Assembly (NCBI RefSeq): GCF_000317145.1
Contig: NC_020053.1
Location: 62,001 to 126,000, forward strand
Length of the DNA: 64,000 nt
Origin: Chamaesiphon minutus PCC 6605
GTDB lineage: Bacteria > Cyanobacteriota > Cyanobacteriia > Cyanobacteriales > Chamaesiphonaceae
Reading direction: 5' to 3'
A program made the position numbers and the translations under genes. Positions 24,337-34,052 of the stretch are shown here, in pieces. The notes below the pieces were generated by a model. That model saw only the letters and a program-made list of their open reading frames with translations, ran no database searches and was not told the DNA's origin. Within the stretch, counting starts at the first letter, position 1. Each line of letters opens with the position of its first letter.

Positions 24337-24846
24337 ATGTCTAAAATCGGTCTTTTTTATGGTACTCAAACAGGCAAGACAGAATCGATTGCCTTGATGA
24401 TTCAAGAACAACTAGGTAGCGATGTTGTAGATATCCATGAAATAGCAGATGCCACAGGTGCTGATTTTGCTGACTACCAAGATCTAATTATCGGCGCACC
24501 AACATGGAATGTCGGTGAGTTGTCAAGCGACTGGGAAGATTTCTTTTCAGACTTGGATGATATTGATTTTAATAATAAGACCGTAGCTTACTTTGGGGTT
24601 GGCGACCAAACTGGCTATCCTGATAGCTTCATGGACGCGATCGGGATTCTCGAAGAAAAAATTAGCGCGCTAGGTGGTAAGACTGTTGGTGCTTGGCCGA
24701 CTGATGGTTATGACTTTAATGAGTCACGGGGTGTCCGCAACGGTAAATTCATTGGTTTAGCACTAGATGAAGATAACCAAGGAGATTTAACCGAGTCGCG
24801 CATCAAAACTTGGTCGAGTCAGGTCAAACAAGCCTTTGGTGTCTGA
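24337..24846 (+). CDS. isiB: Flavodoxin
   Basis: 169 residues, the usual length for long-chain cyanobacterial flavodoxins. FMN phosphate loop GLFYGTQTGKTE at 5-16, isoalloxazine-stacking regions APTWNVGELSSDW (~55-67) and GVGDQTGYPDSF (~88-99), long-chain insertion around GYDFNESRG. Soluble one-electron carrier that replaces ferredoxin under iron limitation or stress. Its presence inside a copper island suggests use when copper damages iron-sulfur proteins. A decayed second copy lies at 58469. The 24180-24336 upstream gap holds neither operator type. Confidence 0.93.
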   Translation: MSKIGLFYGTQTGKTESIALMIQEQLGSDVVDIHEIADATGADFADYQDLIIGAPTWNVGELSSDWEDFFSDLDDIDFNNKTVAYFGVGDQTGYPDSFMDAIGILEEKISALGGKTVGAWPTDGYDFNESRGVRNGKFIGLALDEDNQGDLTESRIKTWSSQVKQAFGV

Positions 24847-24951
24847 GCATCACTATTGAGGATTGGTATTTCTCAAAATCTATAGTCAAAACTATCTTAA
24901 TAAGGTATTTTCGACTAATTCTTGTAGAAATAGTTTGACAGTCTAAGCTAA

Positions 24952-24968
24952 ATTCATTTGAATTTCAT
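24952..24968 (+). promoter_or_regulatory. OmpR-type direct repeat before the multicopper oxidase operon
   Basis: ATTCATTTGAATTTCAT, 98 bp upstream of the oxidase start. Confidence 0.65.
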
Positions 24969-25065
24969 CTCAGGCTGTCAAACTGGAAGTCAAGTTAGAT
25001 TTACTATCTCAATAACATTCGATCTGTAAGATCTAATCGGACAAAATAACCTTAGTGGTATCTTC

Positions 25066-26808
25066 ATGAATAAGAACGAGCTGCCCCCTACAGGCAGTCA
25101 TCAATACCCCCTCACTCGTCGCAGTTTCATTCGAGGGGGTGGCATTGCCAGCGGACTGATCCTTAGCAGTGGCATTCACAGTCTACTATCGAGTTGTTCG
25201 TCTCCATCTTCTACCACGAAACTACCTGAGAATAATACTGTAGCCCGCACTCCGAATCCGAAATTTACTCCCGATCTAGAAATTAACCTCAAGGCTGCAC
25301 CGAAAACGGTGCAAATCCTCGCTGGACAACCAACCCAAGTTTGGTCTTATGCAGCAGAGCTAGTCAAAGGCGACCCAAACAGCTTACAAGCTGTTCCCGA
25401 TAGTTATTTAGGCCCGATTATTCGCGTTCGGCAAGGTCAGCGCGTCCGAGTCAACTTCCAAAATAACCTACCCCAAGGGCAAAGTAGTATCGTGCATTGG
25501 CATGGCTTAATTTTGCCAGAAGACATGGACGGACATCCTCGTTTTGCAATTCAACCTGGACAAACCTATGTATATGAGTTTGAGGTTGTTAATCGGGCGG
25601 GGATGAACTGGTTTCATCCGCATCCAGATATGCTGACAGGGCAACAAGCTTATGCTGGCTTAGCGGGGCTGTTTATCGTCACAGATCCAGAAGAAGCCGC
25701 TCTCAAACTACCAGCAGGTGCTTATGAAGTGCCGATCGTCCTGCAAGATCGTACCTTAGATGCCAGTAACCAACTCCTTTATTTGGGCAGCAAAATCGGT
25801 ACACCTCGTAACGATGGCATGGAGGGAATGGGCGGCATGGGTAGCATGTCACAGGGCAACTCAAATCAGTCTGGTGGCAGCATGGGTAACATGAGCAGCA
25901 TGATGGGCTTTTTAGGTGAAAAGATTTTTATCAATGGCAAGCCCGACTTTACCCTGGCTGCGGCAACGCGAGTCTACCGCCTCCGCATCCTCAATGGTTC
26001 TAACGCCCGCATCTACAAGCTGGCATGGAGTAATGGCGATCCCTTGACCCTTATCGGCACTGATGGGAGCTTGCTGAGTCAACCTGTCACTCGCAAGTAT
26101 GTGATGCTGGCTCCAGGCGAGCGGCTCGATGTTTGGGCAGACTTTAGCAAGCTGAAAGTTGGAACGCAATTAGCTCTCAATAGTCTGGCTTTCTCTGGAG
26201 CCGAGAATGTCGGTGGGAATAGTATGGGCGGGATGAGTTCTGGTAATGCCCCAGAACTTGGTGCGGCGATGACCCTATTTAACGTCAAGATCGCGCGGAC
26301 GGAAACAGAAACTTTGCAGCTTCCCAACAAACTAGCCGCTCTACCCTTATTGCGTCCAGAAGATGCTACTAATGCTGCCCAACCTCGCCCCGTTGAGCTT
26401 TCGCTCCAAGGGATGAAATGGGTGATGAACGGGCAACCCTTTGAAATGACTACCGCCACACCGCAGGAAACTGTCAAGTTAAATTCGATCGAGCAGTGGG
26501 AGATTATCAACAAACTCAATCCTGGCGCGATGATGGATGCCAAGGGGATGGCGCATCCCATTCATCTACACGGCGTGCAGTTTCAAGTCATCAGTCGCCA
26601 AGTTTTGCCAGAACTTGCCGCCGGATGGCAAACAGTTAAGGATGGCTATGTGGATGAAGGCTTCAAGGACACTGTAATGGTGATGCCAGGTGAGCGAGTC
26701 AAATTGCTAATGAAATTTGATAAATACAGCGGCTTATTTACCTACCATTGCCATAACTTAGAACATGAAGATGCTGGGATGATGCGGAATTATCGAGTCA
26801 ATGCCTGA
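25066..26808 (+). CDS. Multicopper oxidase, CueO/CopA-like
   Basis: 580 residues. Tat signal with RRSFIRGGG at 19-27, followed by LLSSC, so possibly a Tat lipoprotein. Copper ligands are all visible: HWHG (~146), WFHPHPD (~187), HPIHLHGVQF (~500) and YHCHNLEHEDAGMM (~560), covering the trinuclear centre and type 1 site with axial Met. Two Met-rich insertions (GMEGMGGMGSMSQG; GNSMGGMSSGN) are typical of cuprous oxidases. It oxidises Cu(I) in the periplasm to the less harmful Cu(II). It begins a likely operon with the DUF1269, copA and cupredoxin genes. Confidence 0.92.
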   Translation: MNKNELPPTGSHQYPLTRRSFIRGGGIASGLILSSGIHSLLSSCSSPSSTTKLPENNTVARTPNPKFTPDLEINLKAAPKTVQILAGQPTQVWSYAAELVKGDPNSLQAVPDSYLGPIIRVRQGQRVRVNFQNNLPQGQSSIVHWHGLILPEDMDGHPRFAIQPGQTYVYEFEVVNRAGMNWFHPHPDMLTGQQAYAGLAGLFIVTDPEEAALKLPAGAYEVPIVLQDRTLDASNQLLYLGSKIGTPRNDGMEGMGGMGSMSQGNSNQSGGSMGNMSSMMGFLGEKIFINGKPDFTLAAATRVYRLRILNGSNARIYKLAWSNGDPLTLIGTDGSLLSQPVTRKYVMLAPGERLDVWADFSKLKVGTQLALNSLAFSGAENVGGNSMGGMSSGNAPELGAAMTLFNVKIARTETETLQLPNKLAALPLLRPEDATNAAQPRPVELSLQGMKWVMNGQPFEMTTATPQETVKLNSIEQWEIINKLNPGAMMDAKGMAHPIHLHGVQFQVISRQVLPELAAGWQTVKDGYVDEGFKDTVMVMPGERVKLLMKFDKYSGLFTYHCHNLEHEDAGMMRNYRVNA

Positions 26809-26854
26809 GTATTCTATCTATCTCAAATAATCGAGTTTATTTACTGGGAAAATC

Positions 26855-27352
26855 ATGAGCGATCTAATTGTTGTCGGCTTCAAAGATGAGTTCAAAGCAG
26901 ACGAGGTTTTAATCGAGCTGAAGAGACTCGAACTAGAGTATTTAATCGACTTGGAAGATGCGGCTGTTGTGGTCAGAAATCAACAAGGTAAAGTTAAAAT
27001 CAAGCAAGCTCAAGAACTTGTAGCTGATGGTGCCGTAAGTGGAGGCTATTGGGGATTGCTGCTGGGCATCATTTTCTTCCATCCAATCTTGGCTGTCTTA
27101 GGTGCAGCCGCTGGAGCAATTTCAGGAGCATTAACCGATGTCGGGATTGATGACAATTTTATTCACGATATTGGTAGCACGATTGAGCCTGGAACTTCCG
27201 CCATCTTTGTGTTGGTGAGAAAAGCAACACCCGATAAAGTTTTAGCAGCTTTAAGTAAGTTTGATGGCAAAGTTTTACGGACTTCATTATCAAGAGAGGA
27301 TGAAGCAAAATTACAAGCTGCTCTAATAAAGCATGAATTAGTGGTACTTTAA
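26855..27352 (+). CDS. DUF1269 membrane protein
   Basis: 165 residues. N-terminal ferredoxin-like region (MSDLIVVGFKDEFKADEVLIEL), central Gly/Ala-rich hydrophobic hairpin (GGYWGLLLGIIFFHPILAVLGAAAGAISGAL) and C-terminal part with STIEPGTSAIFVLV. This is the DUF1269 pattern. Family function is not known; related proteins accompany stress and metal genes. It is 46 bp after the oxidase and 67 bp before copA, same strand. Confidence 0.8.
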   Translation: MSDLIVVGFKDEFKADEVLIELKRLELEYLIDLEDAAVVVRNQQGKVKIKQAQELVADGAVSGGYWGLLLGIIFFHPILAVLGAAAGAISGALTDVGIDDNFIHDIGSTIEPGTSAIFVLVRKATPDKVLAALSKFDGKVLRTSLSREDEAKLQAALIKHELVVL

Positions 27353-27419
27353 CAAAAAAATAGATAATTTTACAGATTGATAACGCGCTTGGATCGATCG
27401 AATAACTGAGTTGAAATAT

Positions 27420-29684
27420 ATGGAAGATCTAAATCTAAAACTCAAGGGGATGAGTTGTGCCTCCTGTGCCAACAGTATCGAGAAAGCAATCCTGAATGTG
27501 CCAGGGGTAGTAGAAGGTAACGTCAATTTTAGTATCGATCGAGCCAGCGTTCGCTACGATCCCAAGCAGACTAATATTAACATCATCACTAAAGCAGTTG
27601 TTGATATTGGGTATGAGGCGCAAATTATCCCCGCAGATCTCAGCAGTGAAGACGACCTCGGAAATAGTCAACAACAACTAGAAGAGCGAAATCTTCAGCG
27701 CAGAGTTCTAGTCGGGGCAATTCTCAGTGTACTGCTGGTCATCGGCAGTTTGAGCCATTTTAATCTCACACTTCCATCCTTCTTAGTTAAACTGGAAAAT
27801 CCCTGGGTACAGCTAGTACTAGCATCACCCGTACAGTTTTGGGTAGGTAGGGAATTCCAAATATCGGCATGGAAGGCATTTCGCCACCGTACCGCTGATA
27901 TGAATACCCTGATTGCGCTCGGCACGAGTATCGCCTTTTTCTATTCACTCTGGGTAACGATCGATCCTCGTTACTTCACAACACAAGGATTATCCGCAGA
28001 AGTCTACTATGAAGCGACGGCGATGATTATCACCTTGACGCTGTTGGGAAGATGGTTGGAAAATCGTGCCAAAGGAGCCACGTCGTCAGCGATTCAGGCA
28101 TTGATGGGGTTACAGGCAAAAACTGCACGGGTGGTGCGGGATGGTAGAGAACTTGACATTCCGATCGCGGAAGTTGCTCTTACAGATATTGTCGTAGTAC
28201 GTCCTGGTGAGAAAATTCCTGTCGATGGTGAAGTTGTATCGGGATATTCCACTGTGGATGAGTCGATGCTCACTGGCGAAAGTTTTCCAGTAACTAAACA
28301 AGTCGGCGATGAAGTTGTCGGTGCAACTCTCAATAAAATGGGTAGCTTTCAGTTTCGGGCGACTAAAATCGGCAAAGATACCGCCCTAGCTCAGATTGTC
28401 AAATTAGTCCAACAAGCGCAAAATTCTAAAGCCCCAATCCAAAAACTAGCCGATAACATTACTAGCTGGTTCGTTCCGGTAATTCTGGCGATCGCTGTGA
28501 CAACTTTCGTAGTCTGGTTTCTAACGATCGGCAATTTTACTCTATCGATCGTCACAATGGTCGGTGTATTAATTATCGCTTGTCCCTGCGCTTTGGGTTT
28601 AGCAACGCCCACCTCAGTTACCGTCGGTATTGGCAAGGGAGCAGAAAATGGCATTCTGATTAAAGCTGCCGAAAGTCTCGAACTCGCTCGTCAAATCCAG
28701 ACGATCGTGTTGGATAAAACGGGTACCATTACTCAGGGTAAGCCTGTTGTCACCGATACTTCTTCCATGCTAGATCTCGTTCCTACTAGTGCGAATATTC
28801 TAGCTCCACTGGCTTTATGGCGATCGATCGGTGCTTTAGAAAGTAACTCCGAACATCCCCTGGCTGAAGCCTTACTTCAATACGCCCGCGAGCAAAATAA
28901 AGACTTACAATTACCAACTGTCGGTCGATTTGAAGCGATTGCGGGAAGTGGTGTCAAAGGTATTGTCGAACAGCAACAAGTTCTGATTGGTACCCAACGC
29001 TGGTTCGATGAAATGAACATCAATTCAGCCGTATTCCAAACACAGAAAGACGGGTGGGAGGATGCCGGAAAAACTGTGGTATTCGCTGCTGTTAATGGTC
29101 ATTTACAAGCCGCGATCGCTGTTGCTGATACTGTTAAACCCAACTCTGCTAAGGCGATTCAAACCCTACAAAAAATGGGGATCGAGGTCGTGATGTTAAC
29201 TGGTGATAATCAACGCACCGCCAAAGCAATCGCCGATCGAGTCGGGATTACCAGAATCTTAGCCGAAGTTCGCCCCGACCAAAAAGCCCAGACGATTCGG
29301 ACTTTGCAAGTAAAAGAGAAAAAGGTTGTGGCAATGGTTGGAGATGGTATTAATGATGCCCCCGCACTCGCTCAGGCTGATGTTGGGATGGCGATCGGCA
29401 CGGGTACGGATGTCGCGATCGCGGCAAGTGACATCACGCTGATTTCGGGGGACTTACAGGGGATTGTGACGGCAATTCGGCTCAGTCGCGCCACGATGCA
29501 AAATATCCAGCAGAATCTATTCTGGGCACTAGGCTATAACGTACTAGGCATCCCGATCGCGGCGGGGATTCTGTTCCCGATTACGGGCTGGTTGCTCAAT
29601 CCAGCGATCGCGGGTGCGGCGATGGCATTTAGCTCGATTTCAGTCGTCCTCAATGCTTTGAGATTAAAAGGAGTAAAAATATGA
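27420..29684 (+). CDS. copA: Cu(I)-exporting P1B-type ATPase
   Basis: 754 residues from ATG 27420 (an in-frame TTG at 27411 is less likely). One HMA domain with GMSCASC at about 11-17, TM helices, actuator loop [12 protein letters not shown], metal-site [15 protein letters not shown], phosphorylation DKTGTIT, HP motif SEHPLAEA, hinge [16 protein letters not shown]. The last helices carry YNVLGIP and [15 protein letters not shown], the residues typical of Cu(I) P1B-1 pumps. Exports cytosolic Cu(I). It overlaps the cupredoxin gene by 4 bp (ATGA), so the two are translationally coupled. Confidence 0.93.
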   Translation: MEDLNLKLKGMSCASCANSIEKAILNVPGVVEGNVNFSIDRASVRYDPKQTNINIITKAVVDIGYEAQIIPADLSSEDDLGNSQQQLEERNLQRRVLVGAILSVLLVIGSLSHFNLTLPSFLVKLENPWVQLVLASPVQFWVGREFQISAWKAFRHRTADMNTLIALGTSIAFFYSLWVTIDPRYFTTQGLSAEVYYEATAMIITLTLLGRWLENRAKGATSSAIQALMGLQAKTARVVRDGRELDIPIAEVALTDIVVVRPGEKIPVDGEVVSGYSTVDESMLTGESFPVTKQVGDEVVGATLNKMGSFQFRATKIGKDTALAQIVKLVQQAQNSKAPIQKLADNITSWFVPVILAIAVTTFVVWFLTIGNFTLSIVTMVGVLIIACPCALGLATPTSVTVGIGKGAENGILIKAAESLELARQIQTIVLDKTGTITQGKPVVTDTSSMLDLVPTSANILAPLALWRSIGALESNSEHPLAEALLQYAREQNKDLQLPTVGRFEAIAGSGVKGIVEQQQVLIGTQRWFDEMNINSAVFQTQKDGWEDAGKTVVFAAVNGHLQAAIAVADTVKPNSAKAIQTLQKMGIEVVMLTGDNQRTAKAIADRVGITRILAEVRPDQKAQTIRTLQVKEKKVVAMVGDGINDAPALAQADVGMAIGTGTDVAIAASDITLISGDLQGIVTAIRLSRATMQNIQQNLFWALGYNVLGIPIAAGILFPITGWLLNPAIAGAAMAFSSISVVLNALRLKGVKI

Positions 29685-30202
29685 AACTGGCAGCAATCTC
29701 GATTGGGGCAATGCTCTCGATACTTCAAATGAGCGGCTCCGCCAACGCTCAAATGGGTGGAGGATCGCCAATGCAAATGCAACCCTCAACTTCAGACCGC
29801 ACGTTTCGTCAGATCGAGCAGCCTTTACCCATCAAAGTTGGCGTGGTACTTGGCGGACTAACTCTGATTGGTGCCGAACTCTGGTGGTTTCTGGGACGCA
29901 AACAACAAAAACAACAAGCAATCCAAACTAATGGGGTGCAAGAAGTATTAGTAACAGTTGATGGGGGCTATCGTCCCGATCGAGTTGTTGTTAACAACGG
30001 TGAACCCGTGCGGTTGTCGTTTCATCGGTTAGACAGTAATTCTTGTCTGGATGAAGTATTAATTCCCGATTTTGGAATTAGCACCCGCTTACCTGTCGGG
30101 CAGACAACAACTGTTGAATTTACTCCAAAGCAGGTAGGTGAATATGCTTTTACTTGTGGGATGAGAATGTTTCGTGGCGTTATTGAAGTCACCGCAACAT
30201 AA
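29681..30202 (+). CDS. Membrane-anchored cupredoxin-domain protein
   Basis: 173 residues. Signal-like start ending SANA, a Met-rich patch ([12 protein letters not shown]), one TM helix (~52-72, [20 protein letters not shown]), then a cupredoxin domain: [60 protein letters not shown]. The Cys and Met positions resemble the EfeO/cupredoxin-1 group rather than plastocyanin. It may pass copper to or from CopA or the oxidase; its coupling to copA supports this. Confidence 0.8.
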   Translation: MKLAAISIGAMLSILQMSGSANAQMGGGSPMQMQPSTSDRTFRQIEQPLPIKVGVVLGGLTLIGAELWWFLGRKQQKQQAIQTNGVQEVLVTVDGGYRPDRVVVNNGEPVRLSFHRLDSNSCLDEVLIPDFGISTRLPVGQTTTVEFTPKQVGEYAFTCGMRMFRGVIEVTAT

Positions 30203-30293
30203 TGTCGCAGTTACTCGATTGGGGAGAACATAATTCACGATCTCTTTTGTCATAAATTCACTCTAGTTTTATCGTTTCTCAACAGCATAAGGT

Positions 30294-30548
30294 ATGACAC
30301 ACAACCACGGCAGCGAACATCCGCACGGGAGCGGAAATTACAATCGCGCTTTTATTACAAGTGTCACTCTAAATACTTTATTTGTCGCGATCGAGGCATT
30401 TTATGGGATTGCGGCCAATTCATTAGCTTTAATTGCAGATGCAGCAGTGTCGTCTAATACACGCGATCGGAGATCCCATAGCGTCGGCTTTGCCGAATCG
30501 CCAGCTAGAAACGGTCACAGTTACACTCCAGCCAAAGAAGTTGCATAA
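30294..30548 (+). pseudogene. Cation diffusion facilitator, truncated
   Basis: Starts normally (MTHNHGSEHPHGSGNYNRAF) with a His-rich N-terminus and first TM helix (TLNTLFVAIEAFYGIAANSLALIADA), as in CzcD-like CDF transporters. After LIADAA, where the family continues with a His/Asp metal site, the sequence turns into a dispersed repeat (30471-30505, SHSVGFAES) and stops at residue 84. The rest of the ~300-residue protein is missing. The integron-type cassette lies directly behind it. Confidence 0.8.
30471..30505. repeat. Small dispersed repeat at the break of the CDF gene
   Basis: GGAGATCCCATAGCGTCGGC then TTTGCCGAATCGCC. It begins right where the CDF homology ends. Confidence 0.5.
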
Positions 30549-30558
30549 TCTTGATTCT

Positions 30559-30646
30559 GCATAACGACCCCGTTCACCCGCCGTCAGTAACCTCTTGGAT
30601 TCACCAACCAACTTGATTCGGTCAGTGTGCAACGGGATTGTTAGAC
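30559..30646 (-). other. Integron attC recombination site
   Basis: Read on the minus strand: R'' box GTCTAAC (30646-30640), arm CCCGTTGCAC (30636-30627), variable middle, arm GTGAACGGG (30577-30569), R' box GTTATGC (30565-30559). The arms pair as CCCGTT/AACGGG and CAC/GTG with one unpaired G, the extra-helical base expected in attC. The stop codon TAA of the ATPase gene lies inside R''. The crossover point is between 30565 and 30564. The cassette's own 5' end carries GTTAGGC, whose complement GCCTAAC matches R'' in 6 of 7 positions, so the circular cassette would have a nearly symmetric site. Confidence 0.75.
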
Positions 30647-32177
30647 CTCGCGCGACGATGTAGTTTCCTCCACTAGTGGTATCTGTAAAGTTAACCAATC
30701 TTTCACATTAGCAACATAGCCGATCCACTCTTGGGTGGAGCTAAAGAGATCGATGATTTTTGATAACCCAACATCTCTATTCCAATCAAGTCTGTTTATT
30801 ATATCGTCTACATACTTATGGCTGTCATCAACAGCTACGATCTGCTTTGCTACCCCAATTATTTCATTGAATTCGTTATTATCAGTGCCTTCTAAGCTAA
30901 TAACTACGCTGTGAATGTACTTTTCGGGTTTAGTATTTTCTGGAAGATTCAAACATTTTATTTTTTCAAGACTAAGCTTCCGAAGTGATTTTGCATGTTC
31001 ATCATTTCCAGTTAAAACAGCTTTTAATCGTGCCTCCTGTTCTTCTTCGGTTCTATAAACATCTCCATCTAGCACAAACATATTATACTCGCAATTTTCA
31101 CCGCGTAGGCGTAATCCAGCTAGGACTGTAAAACAATTGATAGCTGCGCCAAATCTTTGTACGGAAACATGCCTAGAAATACCTAATTGACCTGCCACCT
31201 TTTTGATGATTGTTACGGCAAGATCGTCTTCAACAAAAACCTCAAGTAATCTAGGCTGAGTCCCTGTCAAACGATTTATTGCATCTGGTTTTGTATCGTC
31301 AAAGCATAGGGTTTTTTCTGAGGTGCCAAAGATATGCCTTATATTAATTAAGTCTGACAACTCAATGATTGATTCTCTATGCGTCGTGAATATCACTTGA
31401 AGATTATAGCTTAGTGCTCTTTCAGATACCACTTTTATTAGATTCTTCATTGCTGAATCATGTAAAAGGAGATCGAGTTCATCTATAAGAATAAGGCTAT
31501 TTTTCGCTGCTCTAAAAACTCTTTCTAGTAGTAAAAATATTTTTTGTTCTCCGGCACTCATGCTCAGGGCAGAGTATCTAATCCCGTTAGCTTCAACGCC
31601 AATAAATTTCCTCCCTTTGCCAGGGTCATGAATATTATAAGCCGTATATTGCCTGTTGAGACAATAAGATGCTTTTTCTAGTATCGTAGTAACAATATCT
31701 TCACTTATATTCTTGGTTGAGTAGTTGATTTTTACATTTCGTTTTTCTGCTTCGATGAGTGGAACACAACTATCTACGCCGAAGTAATGTACATTCCTTG
31801 TAGGTCGTCTTTTATATATTGGTTTCCACCGATCGCTACTCTTTCCGTAGATCTGCTCTACATTTTCGTGTAGGTGAGATGACTGCCTGTACGTATGGAC
31901 TAGCTTTAACTCACTACCTTCCCATAACGCATCAGGGCTTGGCAGAAAAAAGTTGCTAAATTTATAGTCTTCTTGTCCTTCAGTTGGTGGTTGAAAGCAG
32001 CAGGCTAGGGCATGAAGAATAGTTGATTTTCCATACCCGTTTGGACCAAGGATACCTGTTATATTTCTACTCTCAAATGAAATGCAAACGTCTTTGACAT
32101 TCTTGAGCTTTTTTATCTCTAGCTTATGCAATCGTTGTTGAGAAATTGACATATTTTCCTGTGGTTTCGCCGCCTAA
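30565..32177 (-). mobile_element. Single integron-type gene cassette carrying an ATPase/TOPRIM gene
   Basis: The 5' boundary is the core site G^TTAGGC at 32178-32172, only 19 bases before the ATG of the only gene. The 3' boundary is the attC core G^TTATGC at 30565-30559. Between them are one gene with a minimal leader and its attC, the standard anatomy of a cassette. Joining the outer flanks gives ...CATAAG^TTATGCAG..., a plausible secondary integration target. No integrase gene and no second attC is present in the window, so it is an isolated cassette. Confidence 0.7.
30641..32152 (-). CDS. ABC-type ATPase fused to a TOPRIM-like nuclease domain; putative phage defence
   Basis: 503 residues. 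N-terminal ATPase: GILGPNGYGKST (Walker A, ~34-45), signature-like LSMSAGEQK (~213), LILIDELDLLL (Walker B, ~240) and a switch His in FTTHRES. The C-terminal third starts LEVFVEDDLAVTIIKKVA and has FVLDGDVYR, the Glu and DxD positions of a TOPRIM fold as in OLD nucleases or PARIS components. The region between ATPase halves is short, without long coiled coils. Base usage is poorer in GATCG motifs than its neighbours. It is the only gene of an integron-type cassette. Defence against phage is inference from architecture and setting. Confidence 0.75.
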   Translation of the reverse strand: MSISQQRLHKLEIKKLKNVKDVCISFESRNITGILGPNGYGKSTILHALACCFQPPTEGQEDYKFSNFFLPSPDALWEGSELKLVHTYRQSSHLHENVEQIYGKSSDRWKPIYKRRPTRNVHYFGVDSCVPLIEAEKRNVKINYSTKNISEDIVTTILEKASYCLNRQYTAYNIHDPGKGRKFIGVEANGIRYSALSMSAGEQKIFLLLERVFRAAKNSLILIDELDLLLHDSAMKNLIKVVSERALSYNLQVIFTTHRESIIELSDLINIRHIFGTSEKTLCFDDTKPDAINRLTGTQPRLLEVFVEDDLAVTIIKKVAGQLGISRHVSVQRFGAAINCFTVLAGLRLRGENCEYNMFVLDGDVYRTEEEQEARLKAVLTGNDEHAKSLRKLSLEKIKCLNLPENTKPEKYIHSVVISLEGTDNNEFNEIIGVAKQIVAVDDSHKYVDDIINRLDWNRDVGLSKIIDLFSSTQEWIGYVANVKDWLTLQIPLVEETTSSREV

Positions 32178-32529
32178 CTTATGAAAAATCTCAAGCCTTC
32201 CTAATTTTAGGCTACCCATGATTATTTGTGATTGTCGTATCTCACCGCTAACCTCCTCTTCTGCGTCCCCACCGATAGCTCAGAGATCTAAATATTATTT
32301 AGACTGACAGCATCAGTCTATTGCACCGATTTGGGGTAGTTAGATGGACATTTATCCACCTGATACACCTTATTGGGGTGTTTAGACCGAACGAATTTAG
32401 TCTAAACACCCAAGAGACTAGTCGCTCGGATTTGACACTATTTGTAATGAGCGTTAATCCATACTAGATGTAGAGGCAGACAATCGTCTAAAAAGCTATC
32501 GAATGAATTTTATAAGGGCTACTTGCCCA
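32178..32529. other. Non-coding stretch with a 12 bp inverted repeat
   Basis: No gene seen. GGGTGTTTAGAC at 32376-32387 pairs perfectly with GTCTAAACACCC at 32400-32411. It may terminate the MFS gene that ends at 32530, though the flank is not T-rich. The left part (32178-~32290) borders the cassette and shows no R''-type box, so no second attC is present. Confidence 0.45.
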
Positions 32530-33867
32530 TTAAGCTTCGGGATGAAAATGTAAGTGATGGTGCGGACTTCGTTTGCTCAGATGTGGGGAATGTTTGTGAA
32601 GATGCTCTTCGTCGTAGCTGTGTTCGTGCTCGTGCCATAGCCCAGCTTGTAAATCAGTTAGGTGACGAGGTTTGAAAGCTACATACACGACGACTAATAA
32701 TCCAGCACCGATTAAGCTAGTGTAGAAAAAATTCCGAGCGGGTAAATTACTGCCCATCCAGCCTGCTAGTGGATAAGCGATCGCCCACCAGAGATGACTC
32801 CAGGCAAAATGGGCACCGTACACTCGTCCTTGAACTTCAACATCAACTCGATCGGCTATTAAAGTTTGAGTGGGCACATTTACTAGCGTTTGTCCGACTC
32901 CAGCGATCGCCCACAATACCAATAATCCGCCCAAATTTACGAGATTTGCAGGTAGTAAAGCCAACGTAATCAGCACAGCCCCGATACTCATCCACAACAT
33001 CGGGCTAACTCTCTGCTGGAAATTACCCAAACCAATCGATGCAAGTGTTGCCCCGATCCCAAATGCTGCCATCACCCAGCCATATTCAATCTTGCCAAAA
33101 TGAAGTACGCCTTGGACGTAACCAACTGTATTGACGAGAATTTCGGCTCCCGCGATTGCCGCAACTAATTGAAGTATCAGTGCGTATCGAATCGGCGGAT
33201 CGGCGAACAGACAAACCGTGCCCATCCGAATATCCTCTAGAGTTCTGTTAACGGTTCTAGCTGTTTGTTGGTGCCGATCGACCATCAGTTGTCCAGGTAA
33301 GGTCACAATCAGGATTGTGGCAATTAAAAAGGTGATGCCATCGAGAAAAAAGACTTGTCTGGTACCCACAAATGCAGCGATACTCGCAGCTAAACCAGGC
33401 CCTAACACGCCGAGAAGCTGATAGGTGGCACTAGATAAGGCGATCGCTTGCGAACGTTCTGCTGCGGTCGTCACCAGCGGAATAGTGGCAGTATAGGTCG
33501 GCGCGAAGAACGCATAAAATACATTGAGAGACAGCACGAGCGCGTAGATTTGCCAGATCTGAGTGACGAAGGGTAACAGACAGACAATGACCATTCGCGC
33601 TAGGTGAGTCACAACCATCAACCATTTACGATCGACTCGATCGGCAATCGCTCCAGCGATGGGCGAAAGCACGACAAATGCCGTTACCCGCAGTGTTAGT
33701 GCTCCTGCCAATACCGTTCCGGCTTGCACTCCAGCTAACTCAAATGCTAATAATGCCAATCCTACCCAAGTTAGCGAGTCTCCCACGAGATTGATCGTCT
33801 GGGCTAGATACAGTCTGGCAAAGTTAGGATTTTCCAATCCTTGAAGCCATCGAGGATACTGTTTCAT
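32530..33867 (-). CDS. MFS exporter with His-rich C-terminal tail
   Basis: 445 residues, about 12 TM helices, EntS/MFS-3 type (RLYLAQTINLVGDSLTWVGLALLAF at the start; loop 2-3 motif GAIADRVDRKW). The last ~35 residues are unusual: HEHEHSYDEEHLHKHSPHL then SKRSPHHHLHFHPEA, with about 13 His, suggesting cytosolic binding of Cu, Ni or Zn. A copper-type direct repeat lies 186 bp upstream on the same strand. A metal or metallophore export role is inferred; substrate unknown. Confidence 0.8.
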   Translation of the reverse strand: MKQYPRWLQGLENPNFARLYLAQTINLVGDSLTWVGLALLAFELAGVQAGTVLAGALTLRVTAFVVLSPIAGAIADRVDRKWLMVVTHLARMVIVCLLPFVTQIWQIYALVLSLNVFYAFFAPTYTATIPLVTTAAERSQAIALSSATYQLLGVLGPGLAASIAAFVGTRQVFFLDGITFLIATILIVTLPGQLMVDRHQQTARTVNRTLEDIRMGTVCLFADPPIRYALILQLVAAIAGAEILVNTVGYVQGVLHFGKIEYGWVMAAFGIGATLASIGLGNFQQRVSPMLWMSIGAVLITLALLPANLVNLGGLLVLWAIAGVGQTLVNVPTQTLIADRVDVEVQGRVYGAHFAWSHLWWAIAYPLAGWMGSNLPARNFFYTSLIGAGLLVVVYVAFKPRHLTDLQAGLWHEHEHSYDEEHLHKHSPHLSKRSPHHHLHFHPEA

Positions 33868-34052
33868 AATTGCTAAGTTGTTCGCCTACTATCTATCTCT
33901 AGCCTAACGATCGATACCACAACTCAAGTAAAAAACTATCGATCGGTCGATTTTTCGGTATTGCCGATCTAAAATTGGTGCAAGATGTGAGTAATGCTAT
34001 TGTTTTTTGGGTATATGTAAATTTGACATTATTATCAGTTTGACAGCCTCAG

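Noticed and set aside
32178-32300. A second attC site upstream of the cassette
   Set aside because: A GTTAGGC core is present but no RYYYAAC partner box within ~140 bp and no pairing arms, so only the cassette's own 5' core is supported.
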